Assembly (NCBI GenBank): GCA_964036155.1
Contig: OZ038423.1
Location: 43,973,249 to 44,037,248, forward strand
From: Diploscapter coronatus
Lineage: Eukaryota; Nematoda; Chromadorea; Rhabditida; Rhabditidae
Direction of reading: 5' to 3'
Length of the DNA stretch: 64,000 nucleotides
In this document: one piece after another, positions 23,704 to 38,488 of the stretch
Numbering within the stretch: the first letter of the stretch is position 1
Layout of the letters: the number at the start of each line of letters is the position of its first letter
The notes under the pieces: model-generated
The model's input: only the letters and a program-made list of their open reading frames with translations
Database searches by the model: none
What the model was told of the DNA's origin: nothing
Translations under genes and position numbers: made by a program

Positions 23704-26282
23704 TTACTCGACAAACGGTAGCATCGTGGCGTGAATCAGGTAGCCAGTGTGAGTGGGCTGCTGCGCGGGGTACGGTATGGCCTTGATCGAAGTGGGAAGG
23801 GCTCTGGAAATTTCGCTATTTTAATTTTTCTCTGGGAAAGTATTCGAATAAGTTTCAAAGGGTGTACTTCAACGAATAGTTTACGAATTGACAATTTATG
23901 CTAGATAAAACCTCAATAATTCCCTTTTCTTAGATTTAAAATGTATTATGCGTGTTTCGGGAAATATAGAAGTTTTGAAGGAATATATTATTTCTGTTAA
24001 CTGACTAAAGATGTTATATCCAAAAAATGAATATTTCAGAAATTCTTTTATGAAATATTTGAAACTCTACTTATTAATTACTGATATGGCTTTGTCGATA
24101 AAAGATGAATGCTTTAAAAAATCTTATGAATAACTAAAAATTACTTTTTAGCTAATGGGTAAATGAAAACTTCCTCTTCAAACAAAGATTTAAAATTTTG
24201 TCTCAAACTATTTTCCGTTTCGAAAATAAAACAAATCTCGAAAAAACCCACTTGGTCTCTCCATTTTCATCGTTCGACTTTGTGTTTCTCTCATTGGTGA
24301 AGGGGTCTCCGTCGACGTCGAATTCTTCCAGAGTCTGGCTGATTTTCCCAATCACCTAAAATTTTGAAAAAACTTAATTACATTAAAATCAAGTTTTACC
24401 TTATAAGTTTTCGGAACGATTTCAACCGTCGTGATCTGAACGAACCCATTGCTGGCCATCGCTTCGGCGGTGCGTTGGACCTAAACTTTTAAAATCTGTT
24501 TCAAAATGTTAAAATATTATCAGTTTTTGAAAAATTTAATTAATTCTTATTGGAAGTGGAAATATCTTTCGAAAATAAGCATTTCATTTAAACAAAATAA
24601 TAAAACACGACTACATAATTGTTTATTCCATAAGCAAAAATACATTTAAATTAAAAATACCTGCTCGATGCAAGGGCTGAAAGAAACGAGTCTGCCTCCC
24701 CGCATTCTCGAAATGGCGTCTTTCGCATGACCGATGGCTCGCCAGGGTTCTGGAAAATAAATCGATAACTTGTGGCATGCAGTAATTCTATCAAAATGAA
24801 ATGGCACAAAATTCAAGTAAAATGAATAGTTACCAGGAACATCCAGAAACACGCCATCACACGCATTCGACACGAAGAAGCCCTCCACGCATACGTTCTC
24901 GACTACGGCAGTGGTCACGTCCGACAGACCGTGGTCCTCAAATGTCTCTTTATAAATAATTCGCCTATCAATCAAAGCCAGGTCAATATTTATTCTGAGC
25001 GTCTTATTTATTTATTTATTTTCTAAATTTTGAAACTTATCAATTTAATTCTGGTTTGAAAACCTTTTAAAACTAATTGGTACCTATGGAAAGACTAAAT
25101 TGGAGCTTCGTCTTGCTATTCAGCAGACAAAAATTTTAAACATATCTCGAAAAATTAGAAATTTTGTAACATTAAAAAGAAGCATGATGTTTCAAAGTGC
25201 TCCTTCAAATAGTCGTAATTTGATTTCCTGATAAAGTTAACACTTTCTATAAACTGAGGCTAACCTTAAACTCCTGCTCGACCTTTCTGGTGCGGCTCTC
25301 TTCGATGTCGTGCGTGTAGAGGTGACCGTTCGGTGCGACGCACATCGCGATTGCGTGCGACAACGAGCCAGAGCCCGTACCTGATTCGCAAATCACCTGC
25401 AAAATTCGAATATTAAAAATATGCTTCAAAAACTACGACATCATTTTTATGTTATTGAGTAGTGATTATTGAAGATTTATGTCAACCTTTTAGAAATCGC
25501 AAACTATGTTTCAAGCAAGCGTAAATCTTCGCATTCTGCATGAATAATTCCTTTTCAGAGTGACAATAAATACATGTAGGAAAATTCTCTAAGAAAATAG
25601 TTAAGAACTCTAACCGATCCAGGCTTTGCATCCAAAAGATGGAGGATGAAGGCGTTGTCGGGCGTGTAGAGAATCTGAGTTCTTCTCGGCAAGGTGCGGG
25701 TCCACAAGTCCGCAGTCGGGCGAAGAACGTAGACGAACCCAGCCGTAGCTGAGACGCGGGAGCCCCAACTGAAAAGCGAATACTAGATTTCAATCTTTTT
25801 TTTTCTAGATTTAGTCCATATGCGACTTATTATAGCTAAATTCGCCATTTCACATTCAGTCAATTTGAAACGTGCATTTGCCATTGTTAAACTCGTATTT
25901 TTAAAATCGCAGTGATATACTAGCTAGATTTTTAAATTTTAAACACAAGCCAAAAAATTCCTACCGTTTTCCGATGATGAAGTCGTGTCTGAGGGCGCCG
26001 TACTTCATGGAGAGAGTGAGGCCCCTCTTCACAACAATGGCATAGATCATGTTGAACGAGACGTAGACCATCACCGTGTCCCCGTCCTCGATCACGTCGT
26101 TGTATTTGAGAAATGAGGGCGAATCTGCAAATTTCTAGATTTTTAAAATCTGCTTCGAAATTTAAATTTAGTTAAAAAAAATCTTGAAACATACACAAAT
26201 CGATGGCCGCCGACGAATTGCTGTCGAGGCTTTCAGTTTTTAATTTTCCCGCGAAGGAAGAAGAGTGGTTGTCGATGCTCAT
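23704..26282 (-). CDS. tRNA (adenine58-N1)-methyltransferase, catalytic subunit (TRMT61A type)
   Basis: Catalytic half of the enzyme that methylates A58 in the tRNA T-loop, acting with a TRMT6-type partner. Nine exons with closing phases (26282-26195, 26124-25965, 25768-25615, 25396-25265, 24945-24834, 24749-24661, 24480-24400, 24355-24252, 23803-23704) give 339 residues. The N-terminal part has EDGDTVMVYV and RHDFIIGK. The S-adenosylmethionine site is VICESGTGSGSLSHAI (about 135-150). DGVFLDVPEPW (about 208-218) holds the conserved motif Asp, and SFSPCIEQV follows. The C-terminus HTGYLIHAT is also typical. The exon-5 acceptor (AAAGAG) is unusual and chosen for frame. The gene starts 26 nt after the vps-25 stop codon on the same strand, so it is very likely the second gene of an operon. 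Confidence 0.93.
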
Positions 26283-26308
26283 TTTGGTGATAACTAGAAA
26301 TCTCTGGA
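26283..26308 (-). other. Intercistronic gap with trans-splice acceptor
   Basis: Only 26 nt separate the vps-25 TAG from the methyltransferase ATG. The minus strand contains TTTCTAG, 12 nt before the ATG, which fits a spliced-leader acceptor. Such a gap is shorter than the roughly 100 nt usual in C. elegans SL2 operons and is closer to the SL1-type overlapping arrangement; which applies is inference. Confidence 0.6.
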
Positions 26309-27480
26309 CTATTGGAGAAACTTGACGCCCTCGTTGTCCGAGTTGATGTTGAGCAGGACGGCTTTCTTGTGAGCTTCCAAACTGCGCAGAGCCTTCAGAA
26401 GAACCTCTTTTTCGAGACCGTGGAACGCTGAAGTTTTTCATATTCATATCATTTTTCTAAAGAGTTCAGCACTAATTATCGATAGGAAAAATAGAAAATT
26501 TCTAATTCTCTTGAAACATAAAAATGGCAAAGTTACAAAGTTTAACCGAAATTTGAAAACATTGAAAAGGAATAAGCACTGACATTCCTGGACGGTATCG
26601 TCGCCCTGGGTGATTTCGTATAGAGTGCAGGGGGTGTTGAGGAGTCCGTTGCCGACGGCCCACTCGTAGACCAGCGAGCCCCACTCGTCTGGTCGACGCC
26701 AATAGATGTGACAGCGGGTTTTGGACGAGTCCAACCACTCGACGTGCTCTGAAAATTTTCCTAGAAAATTATTGATTTTCTAAGTTATTCATTTTTGTTT
26801 AGACTATTGATTTTCGAGATTTTAAGAGATGTTAAAGGATGAATTGAAATAGGAAGAATCCTTGGAAATGTAAACATTTTTGAAGCGGATTTAATTTTTG
26901 ACTAGAAAAAATGCAAATACTAACTGTGCTGCTCCAAATAATCGAAGACTGCTTTGACGCCTTCGGCGGAGAGTCTTCCTGAAAATGAATAAAATTCTCT
27001 TAAAAATAAAAGAGAAAAATGGTATCAATAAATTTCCTTACTGTTGAATTAAATATTTGATTGAAATTTTTTTTAAATCAATAAATTCTCACTGTTAAGT
27101 TTCTGATTATTGAATAGCTCGGTGGTGGCGCACTCGCTCACGTCGAGCGTATAGATTTTGTTGTGTTGCGCGTAGTCGAGCACCAGACGGGCCCACGCTT
27201 CTAACTGCTTTTCACGGGTCACTAGAGTCGGTTGCAGACTGAAATGGGCATTTTTGACAAGAATCAATCATTTGAATGTAAGCAGTAGAGAGAAATCATT
27301 GAAGAAACGAAAATCATTTGATGCACAATTTTAAAAAATACATTTGATAAAAAATTCAAATGTTTGAAAAAACGAAAAATATTTGATTGGAAGTGAAATT
27401 TATTCGTTAGTCTTGAAGTTTTCTGAAACCTACGTAAAGAAAGGTGGAAAGTCATACTGCCATGGCCACTTGAAGGTCAT
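26309..27480 (-). CDS. vps-25: ESCRT-II subunit VPS25
   Basis: Subunit of ESCRT-II, which acts in sorting ubiquitinated cargo into multivesicular endosomes. Five exons with closing phases (27480-27434, 27238-27093, 26978-26925, 26748-26584, 26427-26309) give 176 residues, the same length as human VPS25. The N-terminus WPWQYDFPPFFTLQP is the family signature that carries the PPFF motif for VPS22/VPS36 binding. Tandem winged-helix domains follow: REKQLEAWARLVLDY to NNQKLN, and SKTRCHIYWRRPDEWGSLVY to the C-terminal EGVKFLQ. The vertebrate ending is KFF, so the last residues differ. The upstream gap to usp-3 is 2 kb, so vps-25 appears to be the promoter-proximal gene of the unit. Confidence 0.96.
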
Positions 27481-29461
27481 TTTAGTCCATTCTCTCCTGA
27501 AAAATCGATTTCTTGTTCAAATTCTCATTTTTTCAAAAAAAAAAATATCAAATTGGCGAAAGTAACCAATGTTTTTTGTCGGTTTTTGTAAAAATTAAAT
27601 TTTTAGATTTTATTCACCACGAAACACATAAAATTACTCAATTTTACAAAGGCTATTAGCTCGTTACACTGGGAGAAAAGTTACGAATAGAAGAAAACGA
27701 CTTGAAAATTGGACGTTTTGGAAATTTTCAAACTTTAAAAATCGAAAATTTCAGAAGATCTAAAAATTTCCACAAAATTCGACAAAATATTGAGATTTTT
27801 GAGTTAAAAACCACATATCAATGGTCCCTTACCAATCTGACCCGTTACCAAAAATTTTTAATTTTTGAAACAAAAATTCTCAAACTAACCTAAAAATGAT
27901 TATTTTGAGTTGGTTAATATTTAGAAAGAAAAAATTATAAATTACGGTAATACGGTATAGGTAAGGACCATAAAATATGAGATAGAAATAATATGAAGTT
28001 TAAATCATCAAATTGAAAACAATTACTTGATTGCAATAGTGATCAAAGATAAGCTCTTGAAATTGAGAGAAGAGGAGCGTGAAAAATTAAAACAAAGAAG
28101 ATTTTAGCATTACATGAGCCGAACCTCACCAGTATAGAAGGACGAAAGATACATAAAACAAGAGATAAAAAGATCCGAAAATTCGAAAGAATTACGTTTT
28201 TGCGAAAAATTAAATGAAATTGGTATACTCGCCCATTTTGCACGGGTGCAAGATGGGAAATTTTCAAATCTACCCAAAATTCGTGGAGTTTTAGATTGAT
28301 TCAAAAATGTTTGATCTTCCAGAAAATAGTCTAAAAAGCAGAATATGTACACTGCGAAAAAATGGAAGAAAATTAAATTCAAACCCAAAAATTACATGAG
28401 ATGAAGTATAGAATTATGAAAATCAAAGCGGTGGGATATTTTTTAAATAAGAGGGGGTTTGATTTTTTATATCCAAGAAAAGAAAGAGAAAATTGGGTTT
28501 TTCCTGCAAAACCCACGATCTCTCTTCCTTCTAAATCTTTAACTTGGCCAAAACAACGCTCAAAATTATCCTTCACACAAATCAGACGAGTAGCTAACTT
28601 TCAAAATTCGAAATATTATCATTTCCTAAAAGTAGTAAATTGTATTTGGGTAGCAACTACTATATGACGAGACCTATATATGTAGGTAAAGATGGGAGAA
28701 AAAGAAAATAAGGGAAAATAGTGTGGGAAAAGATGTCTCGTCATCCCGTCAAATAGCAATGGCCTTTTCGAATTTCGAAATTTAGCCAAGATTAATATTT
28801 AATTCAAAGCATAGGAAAAATAGGTAAGTATAGGAAAAAATCAGAATGTGTTCATGGTTGCTTAAAGTTCATTCGCACGACGAAGATAACACGCACCAAA
28901 ATAGGAAAAAGTCCCGCGATAGGCCGAGAGAAATTCAGAAATCGACTATTTTAGGAGAAAACCGAAACTCTTTGGAAAGTTCGCTTCTCTATTGTTCGTT
29001 TGAAATCGGCGAACTTTCCAAAAATCCAGAAAATTTGAATAACATGAAATACGATAAAAACAGAGTATCATCAATTATTTTCACGAAAGAAATTGAAATC
29101 AACGAAAAATTAGAAAAAATACCAGCACTCCCAAAATTTTCTCGTTGTTTGAATTTTTGCTGAATAATACGGTCATTCTCGAAACACAGACCAGAAAAGT
29201 AAAGCCATTTTAATTGATGCATCCGATCTGAAAAAAACGGTTATCTTTTTTCTAAAAATGTTTCAGAGATTTACAAATTTAATTGAAACCGTCTTCAAAA
29301 AATCTTATTTTTTTTGCACTAGATAATTTCATTTAAAAAAAAAAAACTTGGCAAATTAGATGTTCAAGAGTTTTAACAAGAAAATTTAGTTAAAATTTCT
29401 CAGTCATGTAGATCAACGGGTTTTACAAGTAAAAAATAAATACATTTTGAATGACACAAAC
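27481..29461. other. Intergenic upstream of vps-25
   Basis: No supported gene over 2 kb of AT-rich sequence. It probably contains the promoter of the vps-25/methyltransferase unit and the 3' region of usp-3. A short inverted pair ATGACGAGAC / GTCTCGTCAT (about 28665 and 28735) brackets a purine-rich stretch. Confidence 0.5.
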
Positions 29462-32400
29462 CTAGCGTCGGCTAGTGGAGGGCATTCCTGAATTGGCCCC
29501 AGAGGGGGAGTGGGTGGACCTCGTATAGAACAGAAGATATGCCTTTTGACGGAGCACAGTGGATTCTGAATTAGGGGAAATTAGCGATAGGTCAAGATGA
29601 TGGTTGATCGATCGCTAGCATTGCCTTATCATAACGCCTAAAAGTGATTGAGGGCCATCTTTACCTGAGCACGGTTTGACGGACGAATCGTTGAAAAGGT
29701 ACCAGCGGCCGTTGTGCTTGCCGAATGTGACGTAGTGACCGCAGTTCACACTAGAATGAAGGAATATTTTCTATGTTTCAAATTTTCCGAAAATTAAACT
29801 GATTGATGAAGAACTGTTTTTTAGCTCTATTCCAAAATTGAACAACTCACCCCGAGCCATGGTGGACAACCAGGGAGGACAGGTCGAACGTGACGTGCTC
29901 CTCATTCTTTTCCCTCAAGGCCGATGGTGCCATATATTGAGATATGTCGAGTCCAGTCAGGGGGAAATCGACCATGTTGTCCAATTTGCCGCGATTGTAG
30001 CTCACGTGCGACCAGCGGAAGCGTTTCAGGTGCAGGCAGAGCACCTGAAATTTTTATTTTAGGCTTTTTTTAATCGATGTTTGTTTTAAAAATTTGCATT
30101 TTTAAGAATATTTTGGAGAAAAAATCTTACATTCGGCAAAACTTTCAAAAACAGCTGTTTCGTGGAGGGTCGTTTGTCCATGCAATTCCCGCACATGTAT
30201 TGTTCGCACTGAAATAAAAAAAGGAATTCAAAAATATTCAAATTTTTGAATGACCTGATCGAGTTCTTCCTTGTCAAAGAATCTCCGAATGCAGTCCTGA
30301 AGCCGCATCGTCTGAGCGCGGCCATTTGCGGCCGGGACGAAAATATCCAAGGACAGGTCCATAAATGGGTCGTGTTTGTTGCTCGCAGTGTGACACGTTA
30401 GACATATCACTTGGCTCTGAACGTTGAAATATAAGTTTCAAAAACATGTAATCGAGGAAGAGCAATAACGTTCATTACTCGAGAATCATGTAACATCTAG
30501 ACTTGGCTTGAAGAATAAGTAGCAAGTTTAAAGTGGCCAAGAAAGTTCATAACTTCTAATGCACTCAACTTTATAAACTTTCAGACTAAATTGAAAATTT
30601 AATATTACCTGCAAGCTTCCCTCAAAGATTCTGGACACTGCCGTTCCATTCGGGTTGGCCGGCTGTCCTCCGATAACCGAAGTGAGCCATCTGTAATATA
30701 AAATCCTAACTTTTTATGCTTATTGTTATATCTAGGATGGTCAAATCATGATATTCTACTTTTTATTGAATTAGATGCTTTTTTTCAAATATCGTACCTG
30801 TCTAGAGATTCAGGTATTCGGCACCTTCTCAGTTCAGCATGCAATCGATCAATGAACACCCGAAGGAACTCGTGTGCGTCCTGCTGTTGGTAGCCTCTGC
30901 AAAATATTTTCATTATTTTCTTTGTGAAATTCTGATAACGTAGCAAAATCGTTTCGAATTTCATCATTTGATGGCTGATTGTTTGAAACTTATTTCAAAA
31001 TCATGTTTTTATTTGCTTCTAGTCAGATTTCATGATAAGTTTGAGGATTTTGAAGATAGAACTTGGTTTTGAGATTAGACATTCGGAAATAAAATCGATA
31101 TTTTACCTGAACCTCGGAGACATTTTCCACATAGCCTGCAGGAATGAGTCTGGCGAGTAAGCAGATGTCTCGCTCAAGTCCGTCAGACTGATCAGCACCT
31201 TCCTCAATTCTTCAGCCACCACACTGAAAATTTGAATCTATAAGTTATGTTTCAAAAATTTTAATAAGAAGGTTCAAAGTGTTACATTTTAGTTTACCTA
31301 TTTCGGGTCAATTCAAAAAATTACTTTCTTCAGAAATTATTCAATATTGAAGTTGTCTTTGTACAATATACGATTTAGACCCGATATATTTTTCCTTGCT
31401 ATTTTTCAGAAAAATGGTCGAAGAGTATGACAAGCTAGATGTCTTATCTCAAAATCTTTTCTTTTTAAGCTATGAAAACTATACTTTGATATATCAGTAG
31501 GCGAGCTCGGAGATCCACTGAAGGATGCGATGGATGCCCTCCTCGTGTTGTAAGCGGGACTGACGAGTGGATGCTGCTCCTCGACGATATCGTCCGGTTC
31601 CAGAATCGGCAGACGCGTTAGGTAGTTACGGAAGACGTCCGCTGATCTAAAATAATATATTTTTCTAATATTCTTCTGAAAAGGGAAATCAAGTATTTTC
31701 TTTATTTTCTCCTAAATATATGGATCGATCTGCTGCAAAAGAGCAGGATAAGATTTCATTGCTAATAAAAATTTCCGCTACTAATTTTTAAGCTGCAGAT
31801 TTATACTATCGAATAAGATTTAAAATTATCGCTAAGTTATACTTTTTTAGGACATTAAAGATTTTTATGAAAAATATTCCATTTTTGACATTTGTCGAAG
31901 GATAAGTTTAAGGAAAATTGATTTTTTAAAATAATGATAATTAAAAACTCGTACTGTAGCGCCTGAATGATGGAGTTCATGAAGCAGGTATTCCCGAGAT
32001 TTCTCAGCCCCCTGAAGTGGACTTCCATTGCATTTCTGCCTCCATTTTTGCGGTCTCTAGGGGGAGGGGAAGGCGACAAAGCCATGTTGATCTAGATTTA
32101 ATTCTTTTTTTTTTTCTTCAATATTTTGCAATTTTAGTCATTTTTCCGCTATCAATGTCAAGTCATAAATTTTCTGAACACTCGTCGCTCCTTCTTCTAT
32201 TGTGTGAAATTTCGCAATACCTCAAGGTCGAATCAATTATTACCACTAACGCGTATTTTTCCAACTTTACCTATTCTTCAAGCTATTTTCAGGAAAGAAA
32301 GTCAATTTTCAATCCTTTTAAGATAAATAACTCAACTACTCTATTCAAAATTACCATCTTCAAAAAATACTTTCTAGCTTATAGAAACTCAAATTACCCT

Positions 32401-34352
32401 TCTCTTCCTAGGCCTTAAAGCTCTTCCACCAATCAAAGGTCCTGATCCCGAGTCGAAGTAGACTCCGACGGCCAGATCTGCTTTGGAAGTGCTAAGATGC
32501 AGAGAGGACAGATTCCTGTCGAGCTGTCCATTTGAGGCATTCGGCCTCAGCCCGGGAATGACTTCCTCTTCAGGCACTGAGCCAGAGTCCTCGTCCAGTT
32601 GGACGATTCTGCAAACGTTTTATTGCTTTTTTTTTAAAGTGAAGACCAAGGGAGGACGATCGTCAGAAACTCCTTGCGACCTACCCCCATAGTTTATTTT
32701 CATCTGACGAAAGTGCTCCCTAGATCTCCCAAGAAGTAATAATGAGAAAAGTGATATGAGCTTAAGGAATTTTGGAACATAAAGCCTTTAATTCGAATGT
32801 TGTTTGCAAATAATTTAGGTATTATCGTCTGAAGATCATGCAAAAATGCTTAAAACTTTGAAGCATCTGAAAATCTCAATTTAGCTTACCTTTCTTGAAT
32901 AGCTTTCGCGCCGCCGTCGTTTTCTTCTTCTGTTTCCAGACCTTCCAAATCGAGGGATAAATCAAACTCGGGCGGCATGTGACAATGCTTGAAATTCTGC
33001 AGCTCCCTCAAAGATTCTCGGGTCAGCTGGATTTTCTGATCCTCAGTGTCATTGCCAACGAAATCGTCGCATTGGTAGCTAAAATAATGTGTTACTAAAG
33101 ATCATGAAATTATCTTTTTAGAAATGTAAATTTGAATTTTTTGAGACATTATTCCGAACCGTCGAGATTATTGGAAGCAGACTTGGAAGTTTTCGATCCA
33201 ATATTTGAATTTTGCTGAGCACTACCATAGCCTACTTTGAAATCACTATTCGTCATTATGGGTAAGAAAACATTAGACAATGGCGAATCTTATATCGGAT
33301 CGAAAACCCAAGTCTGCTGGAAATAGATTTTGTAGGCTACAAATTCAAAGAATCGTAAAACAATTCCTCCACGCTTTTTCAATAAAACTAAACCCATCAC
33401 AACTATTTATGTTTCAGTCTTTTCTAAGAAAATAAAAAAAAAAAAACTGACCAATAGACCTCGGTGGAATGGAAGTTCATCATGACGCAGTGCTTGTTCA
33501 TCTGAGTGAAGTGGGTGAGGCCGTGCTTGTTGACGTACCGGCCACAGAACACGAGGCCGCACGCCAGACACAGCCAGGGCGATTCGGCCGAGTCGCAAAG
33601 GACGCATGTGGCAGAGTGATTGCGAACTCTGAAACAATCAATAAAACATGAAATTTTTAGGTATTTAAAAAATGTTTTTTGTTTCCACATCCTTCTCGCT
33701 AATTTCTTTGAAGGAGATAAACTAACAAAGATAGTTTTGGGAAAAATCGTATTTTATATTAATCGATTTCTGTAATTCTTGACAAAGTCATGCTAAATTT
33801 TCTCGGAGGAATTTCTAGGGAAAACGATGCAGACAAAACTAGTCCTTACCCCTCTCCGGTGACGGACTTCCTTCTGGGGGATCGGATTTTGCCGTTGACC
33901 GCGGGCTCACGATTCTGTTCGTCTCCGTCGTCGCCTGCGGCAGCGTGACGAGAAGAGGAATTATTTCCAGAACCCGACCCGGAATGCGAATGACCGTTCA
34001 GTCCACTGAATTTTGAGATTTCGAGAAATTAGAAAAGCGCTAACTTGGACTTTGATTTGTAATCATTTTCAGATTTTGTGTTTCAGAAGTACTAGTCGAT
34101 AAACTTGAGATGTAAACCTCGTTTTCAGCTCGCTAATACACCGGATAATTTATTTTCATTGAAAAGTTCAAGACTTTGGTAAGTGTACGCTTCGAAAGGT
34201 AAAATGAGCAGAACACCGTTTTGGTCATTCAATTTCTTTACTTTTTCAATTTCTGACAAACTACAGTATCTTTCCTTCAAAACTTATGCTTCAAAAATAC
34301 TGAATACTCACCTGATGCATACCGACTTGGCTAGGTGCACGCAATCAACCAT
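29462..34352 (-). CDS. usp-3: Ubiquitin-specific protease, USP3 type
   Basis: Cysteine protease that removes ubiquitin from proteins; USP3 acts on histones H2A/H2B. Fifteen exons close in phase to 664 residues. The N-terminal zinc-finger UBP domain spans [13 protein letters not shown] (exon 1) and exon 3 ([30 protein letters not shown]), continuing to [10 protein letters not shown]. After a Glu/Asp-rich linker (about 150-260) comes the catalytic core: Cys294 in [23 protein letters not shown] (398-408), a zinc-ribbon pair CLTC and [14 protein letters not shown], His607 in NCGHY, and FNDSS (621-625) for the third catalytic residue. The C-terminus is Ser/Pro-rich. Human USP3 has 520 residues and USP44/49 about 700, so the linkers are long here and the exact ortholog is not certain. 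The exon-2 region is Gly/Ser-rich. Shared divergent promoter with rps-6. Confidence 0.92.
33172..33318. repeat. Long intronic inverted repeat in usp-3
   Basis: Within the intron between exons 3 and 4 of usp-3. The arms read AGCAGACTTGGAAGTTTTCG... (from 33177) and ...CGAAAACCCAAGTCTGCT (to 33320), pairing over about 28 positions with a 2-nt indel and one mismatch, around a loop of some 85 nt. This could be a MITE remnant or a transcribed hairpin. Confidence 0.8.
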
Positions 34353-35318
34353 TAAATTCTTGAAAAACGCTCTGAAATTTCCGCTATTGGTCAAATTTAT
34401 ACAACAAAAACGACGAAAAAACGCAAAAAATCAATATTCCTCTAGTTTATTTGGTAAAAATCGCTAATTTCCACCATCCCCGTCAAAAATCACCTGCTAA
34501 AATATCAAAAATCGATGAAAAATCGACATTTTTTCAAAGAAAAAGGTGTCTTTTCATCGATTTTTAACGAATTTCCACGATTTTTCGACGGATTTTCAAG
34601 AGTTTCCCGATAAATATGAGGGATAAATTATCGATAATTGCTGTGTTAATTAAGATCTGAAGTTAATTAGGATAATTAAAGGGTGGTCACAAGTTTTGCA
34701 CGTGCGTTGGGCGTATCGCTTTGATTGAGACGGGACTATCCTCTCCTCACTCTCGCTCTTTTCCTGCATAGTGGGGGAGAAATAACGTGCGAATAGGAGA
34801 GAACAGAAGATCGAGAGAAAAGGGTCAGGCAGTGGATGAGAGGCAGACACGCAGAGGACCCACTGCACGGCGCTACCGTATGCATTTTAGGAGCCATTTT
34901 CAGCCGAATTCAACAAAATTCCATTTTTCCTTCATTTTCCTAGTTAATTACACAATTGGCGCTTAGTTAGGGGTAGGATAATTAGCTTCGAGTCGAATTT
35001 TGTTCATGTTGAACTATGAAAACGCGTGAAGTTTGAGATTTTTAGGAGATTTTGGAAATTGTAAATTGGCAATTTTTGATTTCCCAAATTTCATTAGTTT
35101 GTAGATGATGTTCTTTGAGTCTAATTGGCATAGTTTTTATTCTTGAAATTTTAAGCCTAGAATTTAGAAAGTTTCTTTGATGCTGTTCTGAGCTTTCTTG
35201 ATTTTCTTTACGATTTGTGATTTTTTCCGAATTTGTCGAGTTTTTAGATTTTTTATTTTTCAGTTCGAGGGTAACACTTGTTTGGTTGAGTGGTGAGAAG
35301 CAAAACGGCCATTGAAAG
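34353..35318. other. Divergent promoter region, usp-3 / rps-6
   Basis: 966 bp between two divergent starts. The half nearest rps-6 has a TTTTCAG at about 35258-35264, a candidate trans-splice acceptor for rps-6. I see no coding sequence. A cluster of CGATTTTT-like words lies near 34505-34600. Confidence 0.5.
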
Positions 35319-38207
<2,889 letters not shown>

Positions 38208-38332
38208 GCGGGAAATATGGAGTTTAATCTTCCATTCTCTCACCAACTCTCCCCCACCCCTTCATTGTTTTGTTATCTATTTGATTTTTGCCCTGTTTTT
38301 CTTTTTTGAATTGAGTTGATGATTGATTTATG

Positions 38333-38338
38333 AATAAA
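38333..38338 (+). terminator. rps-6 polyadenylation signal
   Basis: AATAAA about 125 nt after the rps-6 stop codon, in a T-rich 3' flank. It is the first canonical hexamer downstream of the gene. Confidence 0.7.
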
Positions 38339-38387
38339 AATATGAAAATGTTGAGATTTGAATTTTTTGATCTACGAGAAATTGGTG

Positions 38388-38488
38388 TCCGGAAATCTCG
38401 CAACCTATTGCTAGTGAATATTATGTAAGGGTAAGTGCTCTCACTTGACAGACTATTTAATAAAGTGGTGAGGTTTGCGAGATATCCG
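38388..38488. repeat. Inverted repeat just downstream of rps-6
   Basis: The left arm TCCGGAAATCTCGCAACCT and the right arm AGGTTTGCGAGATATCCGA pair over about 19 positions with one extra base and two mismatches, around a 64-nt loop. It starts about 50 nt past the rps-6 polyadenylation signal. Non-coding. Confidence 0.75.

Noticed and set aside
27481..29461. usp-3 as an upstream member of the vps-25 operon
   Set aside because: The genes are on the same strand, but a 2-kb gap is far beyond usual nematode operon spacing.
29838..30062. 74-residue plus-strand open frame
   Set aside because: Antisense to the USP3 exon carrying [10 protein letters not shown] and the segment before the catalytic His.
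32017..32418. 133-residue plus-strand open frame
   Set aside because: Antisense to and spanning an intron of usp-3, with no protein-like features.
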